From: an uncultured Alistipes sp.
Lineage (GTDB): Bacteria > Bacteroidota > Bacteroidia > Bacteroidales > Rikenellaceae
Direction: 5' to 3'
DNA length: 13,036 nt
Assembly (NCBI GenBank): GCA_947178455.1
Contig: CAMWYI010000035.1
Location: 1-13,036 of the forward strand
In this document: piece by piece, positions 5,666 to 13,036 of the stretch
Layout of the letters: each line of letters begins with the position of its first letter
How positions within the stretch are numbered: position 1 is the first letter of the stretch
Position numbers and translations under genes: made by a program
The notes under the pieces: generated by a model
The model's input: only the letters and a program-made list of their open reading frames with translations
Told to the model about the DNA's origin: nothing
The model's database searches: none

Positions 5666-7390
5666 TTAGCACTCTTGCTCAACGCCCTTGAACAGAGCGA
5701 CGTCTTCGACCGTCGAGCTCATCACATAGGTGTAGGCTTCGCCGATTTTGCCTTCGGCCAGCTTGCAGAAGATGCGTGCCGATGCGGCATAATCCTCGCA
5801 TTCGCCGGCTTCACGAGCCAACAGATAGGTGATGATGATGTGTCCGGCCGTTTCGACCAAGCGACGGGCATGGAAATCTTTGAATCCGCCGACTTCCTTG
5901 TCGCCTGCCTCGACGTGTGCCACCATTTCGGTGAATTTGGCCGTCAGTTCTTTCAGCTTCGCGATAATGGGCTGCATAGCGGCCGCGTACTCGCCTGCTG
6001 CGTAGCTTTCGATTTGCTCCATGAACGTGCCTTTCGTCACCGCGTTGATAGCGGCAACGACCTGCAACTGCGACGTACCCTCGTAGATGTTCATGATACG
6101 GGCATCGCGATAAAGGCGTTCGCAGGGATAGTCTTTCATAAAGCCCGAACCGCCGTGAATCTGAATCGCATCGTAAGCCAACTGATTGGCATATTCCGAC
6201 GAGAAGAGTTTTACCAGCGGTGTGAAGCCGTCGGCCAGACGGTTGTAGAACTTCATCTCCTGACGTTCATCGGCTTCGAGCGAGCGTTCGTGCGAAATGT
6301 GCGTGTACTGCTTGTAGACCTCCACGAAACGAGCCGTTTCATAGAGCAGTGCGCGCACGCCCTGCAACTTGGCTTTCATGTTCGAGAGCATCTCCGACAC
6401 GGCAGCGAACTGGATAATGGGTTTGCCGAACTGCTCGCGTTCGTGGGCATATTTCAGCGCCTCGCGATAGGCTGCCTCGCACGTGCCGACCGACTGCGCG
6501 CCGATACCCAAACGGGCAGCGTTCATCAACGACATCACGTACTTGATAAGACCCATTTTGCGGTCGCCGACCAGTTGAGCCGGAGCATTCGTGAAGACCA
6601 GTTCGCACGTCGGCGAACCTTTGATACCGAGTTTGTTCTCGATACGGCGCACCTTGACGCCGCCGTCGCGCTTGTCGTAAACCAGCATCGACAGACCGCG
6701 TGCGTCGGTCGTCCCCTCTTCCGTGCGGGCCAGCACCAGCGAAACATCGCCGTCGCCGTTCGTAATGAAACGTTTTACGCCGTTGAGCAGCCACGTCTGT
6801 TTCTCCTCCGACCACGTAGCTTTGAGCATCACGGCACCCAAATCCGAACCGGCATCGGGTTCCGTCAAGTCCATTGCGCAGGTCGCACCGGCCGAAACCA
6901 ACGGCAGATACTTCTGTTTCAGTTCCTCCGAAGCGAACTCGTTGAGCGTCTCGGCGCAGTCCTGCAAGCCCCAGATATTCTCGAAGCTGGCATCGGCGCG
7001 AGCCACCATTTCGTTGGCCATGACGAAGCAAATCAGCGGGAAGTTCAGACCGTCGTATTTGCGCGGGAGGGTCAGACCGCCCAATCCGGCATCGACAATC
7101 GCTTTGAGGTTGCGCACCGTTCCCGAAGCATATTCCACGTGGTCGTTGACCACACGCGGACCTTCGTGGTCGACGCCCTCGGCATTGGGCGCGATGACGT
7201 CGCCGCACACCTCGCCGGTAATCTCCAACACGCGGCGGTACGAATCCATCGCATCCTCGAAATCCTGCGGCGCATAGTCGTAAAGGTCTTTCTCGGCGAA
7301 ATTACGCTCTTTCAGCTCCACGATTTTGCGCATCAGCGGATGCTGCAACTGGAACTGCAAATCTTTGTTATCTGAAAAGAAATTAGCCAT
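5666..7390 (-). CDS. Acyl-CoA dehydrogenase (long form with C-terminal extension)
   Basis: A 574-residue flavoprotein that oxidises acyl-CoA to enoyl-CoA, or works in reverse as an enoyl-CoA reductase, exchanging electrons with the ETF encoded just upstream. CAMDLTEPDAGSDL (171-184) is the flavin/substrate loop. NGVKRFITNGD (203-213), RRIENKLGIKGSPTCEL (248-264) and REQFGKPI (318-325) are core motifs. AIQIHGGSGFMKDYPCERLYRDARI is the C-terminal FAD signature, and IYEGT places the catalytic base at Glu437. About 120 residues follow the core (453-574), a helical extension as in the PF12806-containing long dehydrogenases. The ATG at 7390 overlaps the etfA stop by one base (TAATG), so it is translationally coupled. 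Chain-length preference is not readable; a role with short-chain substrates such as crotonyl/butyryl-CoA is a reasonable inference from family context. Confidence 0.95.
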   Translation of the reverse strand: MANFFSDNKDLQFQLQHPLMRKIVELKERNFAEKDLYDYAPQDFEDAMDSYRRVLEITGEVCGDVIAPNAEGVDHEGPRVVNDHVEYASGTVRNLKAIVDAGLGGLTLPRKYDGLNFPLICFVMANEMVARADASFENIWGLQDCAETLNEFASEELKQKYLPLVSAGATCAMDLTEPDAGSDLGAVMLKATWSEEKQTWLLNGVKRFITNGDGDVSLVLARTEEGTTDARGLSMLVYDKRDGGVKVRRIENKLGIKGSPTCELVFTNAPAQLVGDRKMGLIKYVMSLMNAARLGIGAQSVGTCEAAYREALKYAHEREQFGKPIIQFAAVSEMLSNMKAKLQGVRALLYETARFVEVYKQYTHISHERSLEADERQEMKFYNRLADGFTPLVKLFSSEYANQLAYDAIQIHGGSGFMKDYPCERLYRDARIMNIYEGTSQLQVVAAINAVTKGTFMEQIESYAAGEYAAAMQPIIAKLKELTAKFTEMVAHVEAGDKEVGGFKDFHARRLVETAGHIIITYLLAREAGECEDYAASARIFCKLAEGKIGEAYTYVMSSTVEDVALFKGVEQEC

Positions 7391-8409
7391 TACTTCGAGT
7401 TTTGTTTGTAGTATTTAATCATCTTGGGTATCACTTCGTTCACGTCGCCCGTGATAGCGAAGTCGGCGATTTTGTTGATAGGAGCTTCGGGGTCGGTGTT
7501 GATCGAAATGACCATCGCCGACTGATCCATACCGGCCGTATGCTGAATCTGACCCGAAATACCGCAGGCGATATAGAGTTTCGGACGCACCGTCACACCG
7601 GTCTGCCCCACTTGGCGGGCATGCTCCGTGAATCCGGCATCGACCGCCGCACGGCTGGCACCTACTTCGGCTCCCAGCACATCGGCCAACTCATGCACCA
7701 GCTTGAAGTTCTCTTTCGAGCCCATGCCGTAGCCACCGGCCACGATGATACCGGCGCCTTTGATGTCGATTTTGCGTTCTTCGATTTGCCGTTCGACGAT
7801 TTTCACCGTCAGGTCGGTATCTTTCACATACTTTTTCCAGTCGATAGTCTTCTCCTCACCGGCTGCCGGAGTCTTGGCCAGCTCCTTGCGCATCACGCCC
7901 TCGCGGACGGTCGCCATTTGCGGGCGATGGTCGGGATTGACAATCGTGGCGATGATGTTGCCGCCGAATGCCGGACGAATCTGATAAAGCAGGTCGGTGT
8001 ACTCTTTGCCGGTTTTGGCGTCCTTGTGGTCGCCGATTTCCAGCTGCGTGCAGTCGGCCGTCAAACCGCTGTGCAGCGCCGACGATACGCGCGGTGCGAA
8101 GTCGCGGCCGATGCAGGTGGCACCGAACAGCACGATTTGCGGTTTCTCGGCTTCGATAAGTCCGCACATCACGGCCGTGTGGGGCAGCGTGCGGAACGGC
8201 TCGAAAATAGCGTCGTCGGCAGTCCATACGGTATCGGCACCGTATTTGGCCAGCTCTTTGCCGAGCCCTTTGACGTTGTGACCGATAACGACGGCCTCCA
8301 ATTTCACTTTGAGCGTGTCGGCCAATTCACGGCCTTTGGTCAGCAGTTCGAGGCTTACGTCGGCAACCTTGTTGCCTTCGAGTTCGATATATACGAATAT
8401 GTTGTTCAT
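7390..8409 (-). CDS. etfA: Electron transfer flavoprotein, alpha subunit
   Basis: A 339-residue EtfA, the subunit carrying the mobile FAD domain of the ETF heterodimer. The N-terminal part (1-205) holds GATCIGRDFAPRVSSALHSG (96-115) and RPAFGGNIIATI (145-156). The C-terminal FAD domain starts near 218 with IIVAGGYGMGSKENF. It contains ASR (251-253), QVGQTG (266-271) and CGISGQIQHTAGM (282-294), which bind the FAD pyrophosphate and isoalloxazine in the family. The start MNNIFVYIELEGNKV at 8409 is typical. It lies 12 nt after etfB and overlaps the dehydrogenase start by one base, so the three genes form a tight module. Confidence 0.97.
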   Translation of the reverse strand: MNNIFVYIELEGNKVADVSLELLTKGRELADTLKVKLEAVVIGHNVKGLGKELAKYGADTVWTADDAIFEPFRTLPHTAVMCGLIEAEKPQIVLFGATCIGRDFAPRVSSALHSGLTADCTQLEIGDHKDAKTGKEYTDLLYQIRPAFGGNIIATIVNPDHRPQMATVREGVMRKELAKTPAAGEEKTIDWKKYVKDTDLTVKIVERQIEERKIDIKGAGIIVAGGYGMGSKENFKLVHELADVLGAEVGASRAAVDAGFTEHARQVGQTGVTVRPKLYIACGISGQIQHTAGMDQSAMVISINTDPEAPINKIADFAITGDVNEVIPKMIKYYKQNSK

Positions 8410-8421
8410 CTTTTCGTCGGA

Positions 8422-9300
8422 TTAGCCGAGCGTGTGGCTCGCGATAAGTTCAACCATCAGTGCTTCGATGTCGCTGTCGGCAGCGGTGAGTTTCTTGGCC
8501 TCTTTCGCTTGGAATACGACATTTTCGATTTTCTTCACCTTCGTGGGCGAGCCTTGCAAGCCCAGCTGTTCGGGGTCGGGATTGACTTCGGCGGCCGCCC
8601 ATTCGACGATTTGCAGCGCCGGTTTCGATGCTACCCGTTTGGCTGCTGCCGATTCGGGGTCGGCGGCGATTTCCGATTTGGCCAACGCGCATTTGTAGGT
8701 CATCACGCGTTTCGCGTTGCGCGGACGGCACTCGGCTGCCGAAGCATTGACCGTAATGACGACCGGCACGGGGCATTCGACCACTTCGGTGCCGTGCTCC
8801 AAACGACGTTTCACGACCAGCGTATCGGCCTTGATTTCTACTATTTCTTCGGCATAGGTAACCTGCGGAAGTCCCAGTTTTTCAGCCACCTGCGGGCCCA
8901 CCTGCGCCGTGTCGCCGTCGATAGCCTGTCGGCCTGCGACGATGACGTCGGGATTGATTTTTTTCAGTGCGCACGACAGCGCGTAGGAGGTTGCCAGCGT
9001 ATCGGAACCGGCGAATTCGCGGCCCGAAAGCAGATAACCGCCGTCGGCCCCGCGAAACATAGCATCGCGAATGATGTCGGCGGCACGCTGCGGGCCCATA
9101 GTCAGCACGTGTACGGTTGCACCGGCCAAGCGGTCTTTCAGCGACAACGCGGCTTCGAGGGCATTCAAATCTTCAGGATTGAAAATTGCCGGAAGCACCG
9201 AACGGTTGACCGTCCCTTCGGGAGTCATCGCGTCCTTGCCCACGTTGCGGGTGTCGGGCACCTGCTTGGCCAACACGACGATTTTAAGGTTTTCTTTCAT
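8422..9300 (-). CDS. etfB: Electron transfer flavoprotein, beta subunit
   Basis: A 292-residue EtfB, longer than the roughly 250-265 residues common in the family. Motifs are KIVVLAKQVPDT (6-17), NPEDLNALEAALSLKD (41-56), LTMGPQRAADIIRDAMFRGAD (66-86), and FAGSDTLATSYAL (96-108). GRQAIDGDTAQVGP (123-136) is the nucleotide-binding motif; this DGDTAQVGP form is the one seen in ETFs of anaerobes that bind a second FAD and bifurcate electrons, whereas mitochondrial-type EtfB has a different sequence there. Bifurcation is thus possible but not shown. The ATG at 9300 is preceded by an A/C-rich leader without a Shine-Dalgarno sequence. Only 31 bp separate it from the purA stop, and I see neither a terminator nor a TAnnTTTG box there. 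Confidence 0.96.
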   Translation of the reverse strand: MKENLKIVVLAKQVPDTRNVGKDAMTPEGTVNRSVLPAIFNPEDLNALEAALSLKDRLAGATVHVLTMGPQRAADIIRDAMFRGADGGYLLSGREFAGSDTLATSYALSCALKKINPDVIVAGRQAIDGDTAQVGPQVAEKLGLPQVTYAEEIVEIKADTLVVKRRLEHGTEVVECPVPVVITVNASAAECRPRNAKRVMTYKCALAKSEIAADPESAAAKRVASKPALQIVEWAAAEVNPDPEQLGLQGSPTKVKKIENVVFQAKEAKKLTAADSDIEALMVELIASHTLG

Positions 9301-9331
9301 TGTTGTTTGTATTCGGTTGTTAATTTGTTAC

Positions 9332-10597
9332 TTATCGTTCGATTGTTTCGGCGCGGTCGGGCCCCACCGAGATGATTTTCACCGGCACGCCGGTTTCCCG
9401 CTCGATGAAATCCACATAGCGTTTGAATGCAACCGGAAACTCCTCGTAAGAGCGGCAGTTCCGCAAATCGCACTTCCAGCCCTCGAAATCGGTATAAATC
9501 GGTTTCAGGTTTTCCGTAACCGTGTAGGGAAATTCCGTCGTGCGCCGGCCGTCGATGTCATAGGCCGTAGCGACCCGAATCGTATCAAAATCGTTCATGA
9601 CATCCGATTTCATCATGATGAGCTGCGTCACGCCGTTAATCATGATAGAGTATTTCAGCGCGACCAAATCGAGCCAGCCGCAACGACGTTCGCGCCCCGT
9701 GACGGCCCCGAACTCGTGTCCGACGCGGCGCAGTTCGGCTCCCGTTTCGTCGAACAGCTCCGTAGGGAACGGGCCGCTTCCTACGCGGGTGCAATAGGCC
9801 TTGAAAATGCCGTACACCTCGCCGATGCGGTTCGGTGCGACGCCCAAACCGGTGCAAACGCCTGCGCAGACGGTATTGGACGACGTGACGAACGGATAGG
9901 AGCCGAAATCGACGTCGAGCAACGTCCCCTGCGCCCCTTCGGCCAGCACCGGCCGGTTTTCATCCGAGCACTTATTGATGAAGTATTCGCTGTCGATGAT
10001 TCGAAAACGTTTCAGATACTCCACCGCCTCGAACCATTGCCGTTCGAGCTCCGTGATGTCGTATTCGTAATTCAGACTGCGGAGAATGCGCTCGTGGCGC
10101 GCTTTGGCTGCGGCATAGATTTCTTTGAAATCGGGACGCAGCAAATCGCCGACCCGCATGCCGTTGCGGCTCACCTTGTCCGTATAGGCAGGGCCGATTC
10201 CCTTGCCGGTAGTACCGATTTTCGCACTGCCTTTCGCCGCTTCATAGGCGGCATCGAGCAGGCGGTGCGTCGGCAAAATCAAATGTGCTTTCTTGGAAAT
10301 ATAGAGCCGTTCGGTCAGGTCATGGCCGCTTTGGGCCAGTTCTTCGGCTTCGGCGCGGAACAGAATGGCGTCGAGCACTACCCCGTTGCCGATGATGTTG
10401 GGCTTGCCCCCTTGAAAAATACCCGAAGGAATCGAGCGCAACACGTATTTCTTGCCGCCGAACGCCAGCGTGTGACCGGCATTGGGTCCTCCCTGAAACC
10501 GTGCGACGACCTCGTAACGGGGCGTCAGCACGTCCACGACTTTCCCTTTGCCCTCGTCCCCCCATTGCAGGCCGAGTATCACGTCGATTTTTTTCAT
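9332..10597 (-). CDS. purA: Adenylosuccinate synthetase PurA
   Basis: A 421-residue enzyme, normal length, that joins IMP and aspartate with GTP to make adenylosuccinate, the first committed step to AMP. QWGDEGKGK (11-19) holds catalytic Asp14. GGPNAGHT (36-43) holds His42. GTTGKGIGPAYTDKVSRNGM, AEGAQGTLLDVDFGSYPFVT and GRERRCGWLDLVALKY are the IMP and GTP site motifs, and the protein ends near SVGPDRAETI. The start MKKIDVILGLQWGDEGKGK at 10597 fits the family; the open frame continues 27 codons upstream, but that stretch contains the promoter. A perfect inverted repeat overlaps the -7 box, suggesting repression. etfB follows after 31 bp, so the ETF module may be co-transcribed. Confidence 0.98.
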   Translation of the reverse strand: MKKIDVILGLQWGDEGKGKVVDVLTPRYEVVARFQGGPNAGHTLAFGGKKYVLRSIPSGIFQGGKPNIIGNGVVLDAILFRAEAEELAQSGHDLTERLYISKKAHLILPTHRLLDAAYEAAKGSAKIGTTGKGIGPAYTDKVSRNGMRVGDLLRPDFKEIYAAAKARHERILRSLNYEYDITELERQWFEAVEYLKRFRIIDSEYFINKCSDENRPVLAEGAQGTLLDVDFGSYPFVTSSNTVCAGVCTGLGVAPNRIGEVYGIFKAYCTRVGSGPFPTELFDETGAELRRVGHEFGAVTGRERRCGWLDLVALKYSIMINGVTQLIMMKSDVMNDFDTIRVATAYDIDGRRTTEFPYTVTENLKPIYTDFEGWKCDLRNCRSYEEFPVAFKRYVDFIERETGVPVKIISVGPDRAETIER

Positions 10598-10618
10598 CTC
10601 TCCGGTTCTGTAAATTCG

Positions 10619-10650
10619 TTTGGGTGCAAAAAACCGTTTTTGCACCCAAA
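10619..10650. promoter_or_regulatory. Perfect 14+14 bp inverted repeat at the purA promoter (candidate operator)
   Basis: TTTGGGTGCAAAAA (10619-10632) and TTTTTGCACCCAAA (10637-10650) are exact reverse complements separated by ACCG. The outer four bases of the right arm are part of the purA -7 box, so the repeat spans from the -7 box across the predicted start (about 10642) to about +24. Because one arm is partly upstream of the start, the RNA could not form the full hairpin, which favours a DNA operator for a dimeric regulator. No T-run follows it for a terminator reading. Confidence 0.7.
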
Positions 10651-10679
10651 GATAAGCATTTTTTCGGAAATTCCCCAAA
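10647..10679 (-). promoter_or_regulatory. Predicted purA promoter
   Basis: On the minus strand TTTG (10679-10676) and TATCTTTG (10654-10647) are separated by 21 nt. The -7 box is a full consensus match. Transcription would start near 10642, giving a leader of about 45 nt. Confidence 0.7.
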
Positions 10680-10689
10680 TCCGCAGCAA

Positions 10690-11013
10690 TCAGACGTCGA
10701 GGTCGTCGTCCGTCGCTTCGTCTCGCTCCGCGGCCGAACCGCCGTCATCCTGCAACTCGTCGGCGCCTTTCAGTTCGTCGTCGTAGTAATCCTTTTCGTC
10801 CTCTTCGGCTGCGTTGTCGTCGATTTTGACGTCGATTTTCACCAGATAGGCCACTTCGTCCGTATCGAACGGCACGGCATAAAAGAAATCGCCGTTCGGT
10901 TTGTCGACGCGAATCATCGCTTCGGTGAAGCCGTACGGATATTTCAATTTGACGGCATCCTGCATCTCGGCGGAGAGATTGTGCAAGCTGGTAACGATAT
11001 GTTTCTTTGTCAT
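10690..11013 (-). CDS. Small conserved Bacteroidetes-type protein with acidic tail
   Basis: A 107-residue protein. Residues 1-65 look folded: MTKKHIVTSLHNLSAEMQDA, KYPYGFTEAMIRVDKPNGDF, then FYAVPFDTDEVAYLVKIDVKID. The last 40 residues (about 67-107) are almost entirely Asp, Glu, Gly and Ala, as in many Bacteroidetes acidic-tailed proteins. I recognise the pattern as a conserved hypothetical of this phylum but know no function. Starts at 11013 and 11028 are both possible; 11013 gives the cleaner MTKKH start. It is divergent from ligA (154 bp apart) and lies 92 bp upstream of purA, with the purA promoter in between. No strong promoter of its own is visible, only AAATTTTG and TATAATTG, each one mismatch from TAnnTTTG. 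Confidence 0.8.
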   Translation of the reverse strand: MTKKHIVTSLHNLSAEMQDAVKLKYPYGFTEAMIRVDKPNGDFFYAVPFDTDEVAYLVKIDVKIDDNAAEEDEKDYYDDELKGADELQDDGGSAAERDEATDDDLDV

Positions 11014-11089
11014 AACGGTTTTTGTCATGATAGCGCTCGAATTTTTCTGCAATTATACGCAAAATTTACCTATTGCATCGTCTATGCGA

Positions 11090-11115
11090 TTTTTTTTTGC
11101 ATTTTTTTTGATTTT
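11090..11115. other. T-tract region between the acidic-protein gene and ligA
   Basis: T9 (11090-11098), T8 (11102-11109) and T4 (11112-11115) are spaced near the helical repeat, in a GC-rich genome. They lie upstream of the predicted ligA promoter and could bend DNA or act as an upstream activating element. Confidence 0.45.
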
Positions 11116-11147
11116 GTCGGTCGTTCGCCGCAAATTGTGTACCTTTA
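11113..11147 (+). promoter_or_regulatory. Probable ligA promoter
   Basis: TTTG (11113-11116) and TACCTTTA (11140-11147, seven of eight bases of TAnnTTTG) are 23 nt apart, which is long. Transcription would start near 11152, with a leader of about 16 nt. Confidence 0.45.
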
Positions 11148-11167
11148 CGCACGTTATAGCATTAAAT

Positions 11168-13036
11168 ATGGTACGCGAACGAATCGAAACCCTGCGCAAG
11201 CAGTTGGAATATCATAATCACCGTTATTACGTCGACAATGCCCCCGAAATCACCGATTTCGAGTTCGATGCCCTGATGCGCGAATTGCAGGAGCTGGAAC
11301 GGGCGCACCCCGAATTCGCCGACCCCAATTCGCCGTCGGTGCGCGTGGGGAGCGACCTTTCGGCCGAGTTCCGCACGGTGAAACACCGATTCCCGATGCT
11401 CTCGCTGGGCAATACCTATTCGTTGGACGAGTTGCACGAATTCATCGACCGCATCGAGCGCGAAGCCGGCCCGACGGAGTATGTCTGCGAACTCAAATTC
11501 GACGGTACGGCCATTTCGCTCACCTACGAACACGGCCGTTTGTTGCAGGCCGTGACGCGCGGCGACGGTACGCAGGGCGATGACGTGACGGCCAATGTCC
11601 GCACCGTGCGTTCGGTGCCGCTGCGGTTGCAGGGCGACGGCTGGCCCGACTACTTCGAGATTCGCGGCGAAATCCTGATGCCCTACGCTTCGTTCGACCG
11701 GCTCAACGCCGAACGCGAAGCCGCCGGCGATGCACTCTTCGCCAATCCGCGCAATGCGGCGGCAGGAACGCTCAAACAACAATCGTCGGCCGTAGTCGCC
11801 CGTCGCGGACTGGATTGTACGCTCTATCAGGTCGCGGGCGAGAATCTTCCGTTCGCATCGCATCGGGAGAGCCTCGAAAAGGCGCGGCAATGGGGATTCA
11901 AAATTTCGGAACACCTGCGCATCTGCCACAATACGCAGGAAATCGACGAATTTATTACTTATTGGGATACTGCGCGACGCGAACTTCCGTTCCCGACCGA
12001 CGGAATCGTCATCAAAGTCAACGATTTCGCCGTGCGGCGCCGTTTGGGCTTCACGTCCAAAGCTCCGAAATGGGCCGTCGCCTACAAATTCAAGGCGGAG
12101 CAGGCTTTGACGCGTTTGACGAGCGTCGATTTCCAAGTGGGCCGCACGGGAGCTATCACGCCCGTCGCCAATCTCGAACCGGTGCTGCTGGCCGGAACGA
12201 CGGTCAAGCGGGCGACGCTGCACAATGCCGAACAAATGGCGTTGCTGGATGTTCGTCCGGGCGATATGGTCTATGTCGAAAAGGGAGGTGAAATCATCCC
12301 GAAAATCACGGGCGTGGAGCTGTCCCAGCGTCCGGCCGACAGCCGGCCGTTCGATTATATCGCCGTTTGCCCCGAATGCGGCACGCCGCTGGTGCGTTAC
12401 GAGGACGAAGCGAAGCACTACTGCCCCAATCAGAGCGGCTGCCGTCCGCAGATACTCGGCCGCATGATTCACTTCATCCGCCGCAAGGCGATGAATATCG
12501 AAGGCCTGGGCGAGGAGACCGTAGAACTGCTCTACGAGAACGGCCTGCTGCACGATATTTCCGATTTGTACGATTTGCAGGCCGCGCAGTTGGCGTGCCT
12601 GCCCCGTCTGGGCGAAAAATCGGCCGAAAATATCATCCGTTCGATTCGCTCGTCGGTCGACGTGCCTTTCGGTCGGGTGCTGTTCGGACTGGGCATCCGA
12701 TTCGTAGGCGAAGCGACGGCCAAATACCTCGCCGAGCATTTCCGTACGATGGACGCCGTGATGCACGCCTCGCACGAAGAGTTGGTCGAAGCGGACGAAG
12801 TGGGCGAAAAAATCGCCGATGCCATTCGTGAATACTTCGCCGATGCCGAAAATCTGCGCATCATCGAGCGCTTGCGTCAGGCGGGGCTGAAATTCGAGGC
12901 CGAAGCACGCGAACGGGCGTCGGATGCGTTGGCGGGCAAAAGTTTCGTCATCTCCGGCCGTTTCCTCAATCACAGCCGCGACGAACTGAAAGAGCTCATC
13001 GAGTTGCACGGGGGCCGCAATCTGGCCGCCGTGTCG
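11168..13036 (+). CDS. ligA: NAD-dependent DNA ligase LigA (3' end cut by window edge)
   Basis: LigA seals nicks during replication and repair using NAD. 623 residues are visible of an expected 665-670, so only the end of BRCT is missing. Domain Ia holds HRYYVDNAPEITDFEFD (18-34). The nucleotidyltransferase domain has SLGNTYS (79-85), the active-site Lys110 in CELKFDG (107-113), TRGDGTQGDDVTANVRT, FEIRGEI, NPRNAAAGTLKQQ and TDGIVIKV. The OB fold includes QVGRTGAITPVA. The zinc finger uses Cys401, Cys404, Cys419 and Cys425. Helix-hairpin-helix repeats follow (LPRLGEKSAENI, LFGLGIRFVGEATA), and the BRCT begins near 588 (LAGKSFVISGRF). All key residues seen are intact. The ATG at 11168 follows an A-rich leader; the gene is divergent from the acidic-protein gene. 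Confidence 0.98.
   Translation, partial: MVRERIETLRKQLEYHNHRYYVDNAPEITDFEFDALMRELQELERAHPEFADPNSPSVRVGSDLSAEFRTVKHRFPMLSLGNTYSLDELHEFIDRIEREAGPTEYVCELKFDGTAISLTYEHGRLLQAVTRGDGTQGDDVTANVRTVRSVPLRLQGDGWPDYFEIRGEILMPYASFDRLNAEREAAGDALFANPRNAAAGTLKQQSSAVVARRGLDCTLYQVAGENLPFASHRESLEKARQWGFKISEHLRICHNTQEIDEFITYWDTARRELPFPTDGIVIKVNDFAVRRRLGFTSKAPKWAVAYKFKAEQALTRLTSVDFQVGRTGAITPVANLEPVLLAGTTVKRATLHNAEQMALLDVRPGDMVYVEKGGEIIPKITGVELSQRPADSRPFDYIAVCPECGTPLVRYEDEAKHYCPNQSGCRPQILGRMIHFIRRKAMNIEGLGEETVELLYENGLLHDISDLYDLQAAQLACLPRLGEKSAENIIRSIRSSVDVPFGRVLFGLGIRFVGEATAKYLAEHFRTMDAVMHASHEELVEADEVGEKIADAIREYFADAENLRIIERLRQAGLKFEAEARERASDALAGKSFVISGRFLNHSRDELKELIELHGGRNLAAVS

Noticed and set aside
5567..7375. 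A 602-codon plus-strand open frame over the acyl-CoA dehydrogenase
   Set aside because: It mirrors the dehydrogenase gene, has no recognisable motif and covers the terminator region; an antisense shadow.
7402..9375. A 657-codon plus-strand open frame over etfA and etfB
   Set aside because: It spans two clear genes and their gap on the other strand, with His/Phe/Arg-rich low-similarity sequence; a shadow of codon bias.
10619..10650. Intrinsic terminator for the small acidic-protein gene
   Set aside because: Neither strand has a T-run after the hairpin, and one arm is part of the consensus purA -7 box.
9071..10786. A 571-codon plus-strand open frame over etfB and purA
   Set aside because: It crosses the purA promoter and parts of three minus-strand genes; no domain is seen.
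11162..13009. A 615-codon open frame antisense to ligA
   Set aside because: The plus strand encodes a complete LigA reading with every catalytic motif; the antisense product shows no domain and is open because TTA, CTA and TCA are rare in the sense codons.
1..13036. CRISPR array, prophage, toxin-antitoxin or defence system
   Set aside because: No spaced direct repeats, phage genes, nuclease or toxin-like pairs are visible; all larger genes are housekeeping or metabolic.

Overview
This window looks like core chromosome of a fairly GC-rich member of the Bacteroidales, with an Alistipes/Rikenellaceae-like organism as my best guess. The evidence is: several start-proximal boxes fit the Bacteroidetes promoter consensus (TTTG near -33, TAnnTTTG near -7); leaders are A-rich with little or no Shine-Dalgarno sequence; Rho carries a long charged N-terminal insertion; and the protein variants (PF07929-type protein, LuxC-like acyl-CoA reductase, DUF5106-type lipoprotein, reverse rubrerythrin) are typical of gut Bacteroidales. 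The genus is inference. I see no prophage, insertion sequence, CRISPR array or obvious horizontally acquired block, and base and codon use look uniform.

Layout. The left part (1-3187) is on the minus strand: the 5' end of rho (cut by the window edge), tRNA-Leu(UAA) with its own promoter and terminator, miaA, a PF07929-type small protein overlapping miaA, and a LuxC-family acyl-CoA reductase. A Frm2-type nitroreductase (3258-3860, plus) is divergent from the reductase and convergent with a reverse rubrerythrin (3927-4481, minus), with a bidirectional terminator between the last two. A lipoprotein with a DUF5106-like front and a thioredoxin-fold CPGC back follows (4605-5516, minus). From 10597 down to 5666 runs a minus-strand array: purA, etfB, etfA and an acyl-CoA dehydrogenase. 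A small acidic conserved protein (10690-11013, minus) sits just upstream of purA. ligA runs off the right edge on the plus strand (11168-13036).

How the genes may work together. EtfB/EtfA and the acyl-CoA dehydrogenase form a tight module (12-nt gap, then a TAATG overlap) that moves electrons between acyl-CoA and an ETF; it may share a transcript with purA. MiaA modifies A37 of tRNAs that read UNN codons, and a tRNA of that class, tRNA-Leu(UAA), lies immediately downstream of miaA. The nitroreductase, rubrerythrin and thioredoxin-like lipoprotein form a loose redox/oxidative-stress neighbourhood, each with its own transcription signals.

The most interesting unexplained structures are regulatory: a perfect 14+14 bp inverted repeat overlapping the purA -7 box, a perfect palindrome forming the whole predicted leader of pre-tRNA-Leu, and a palindrome in the rho leader. 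I do not see a convincing new multi-gene system.
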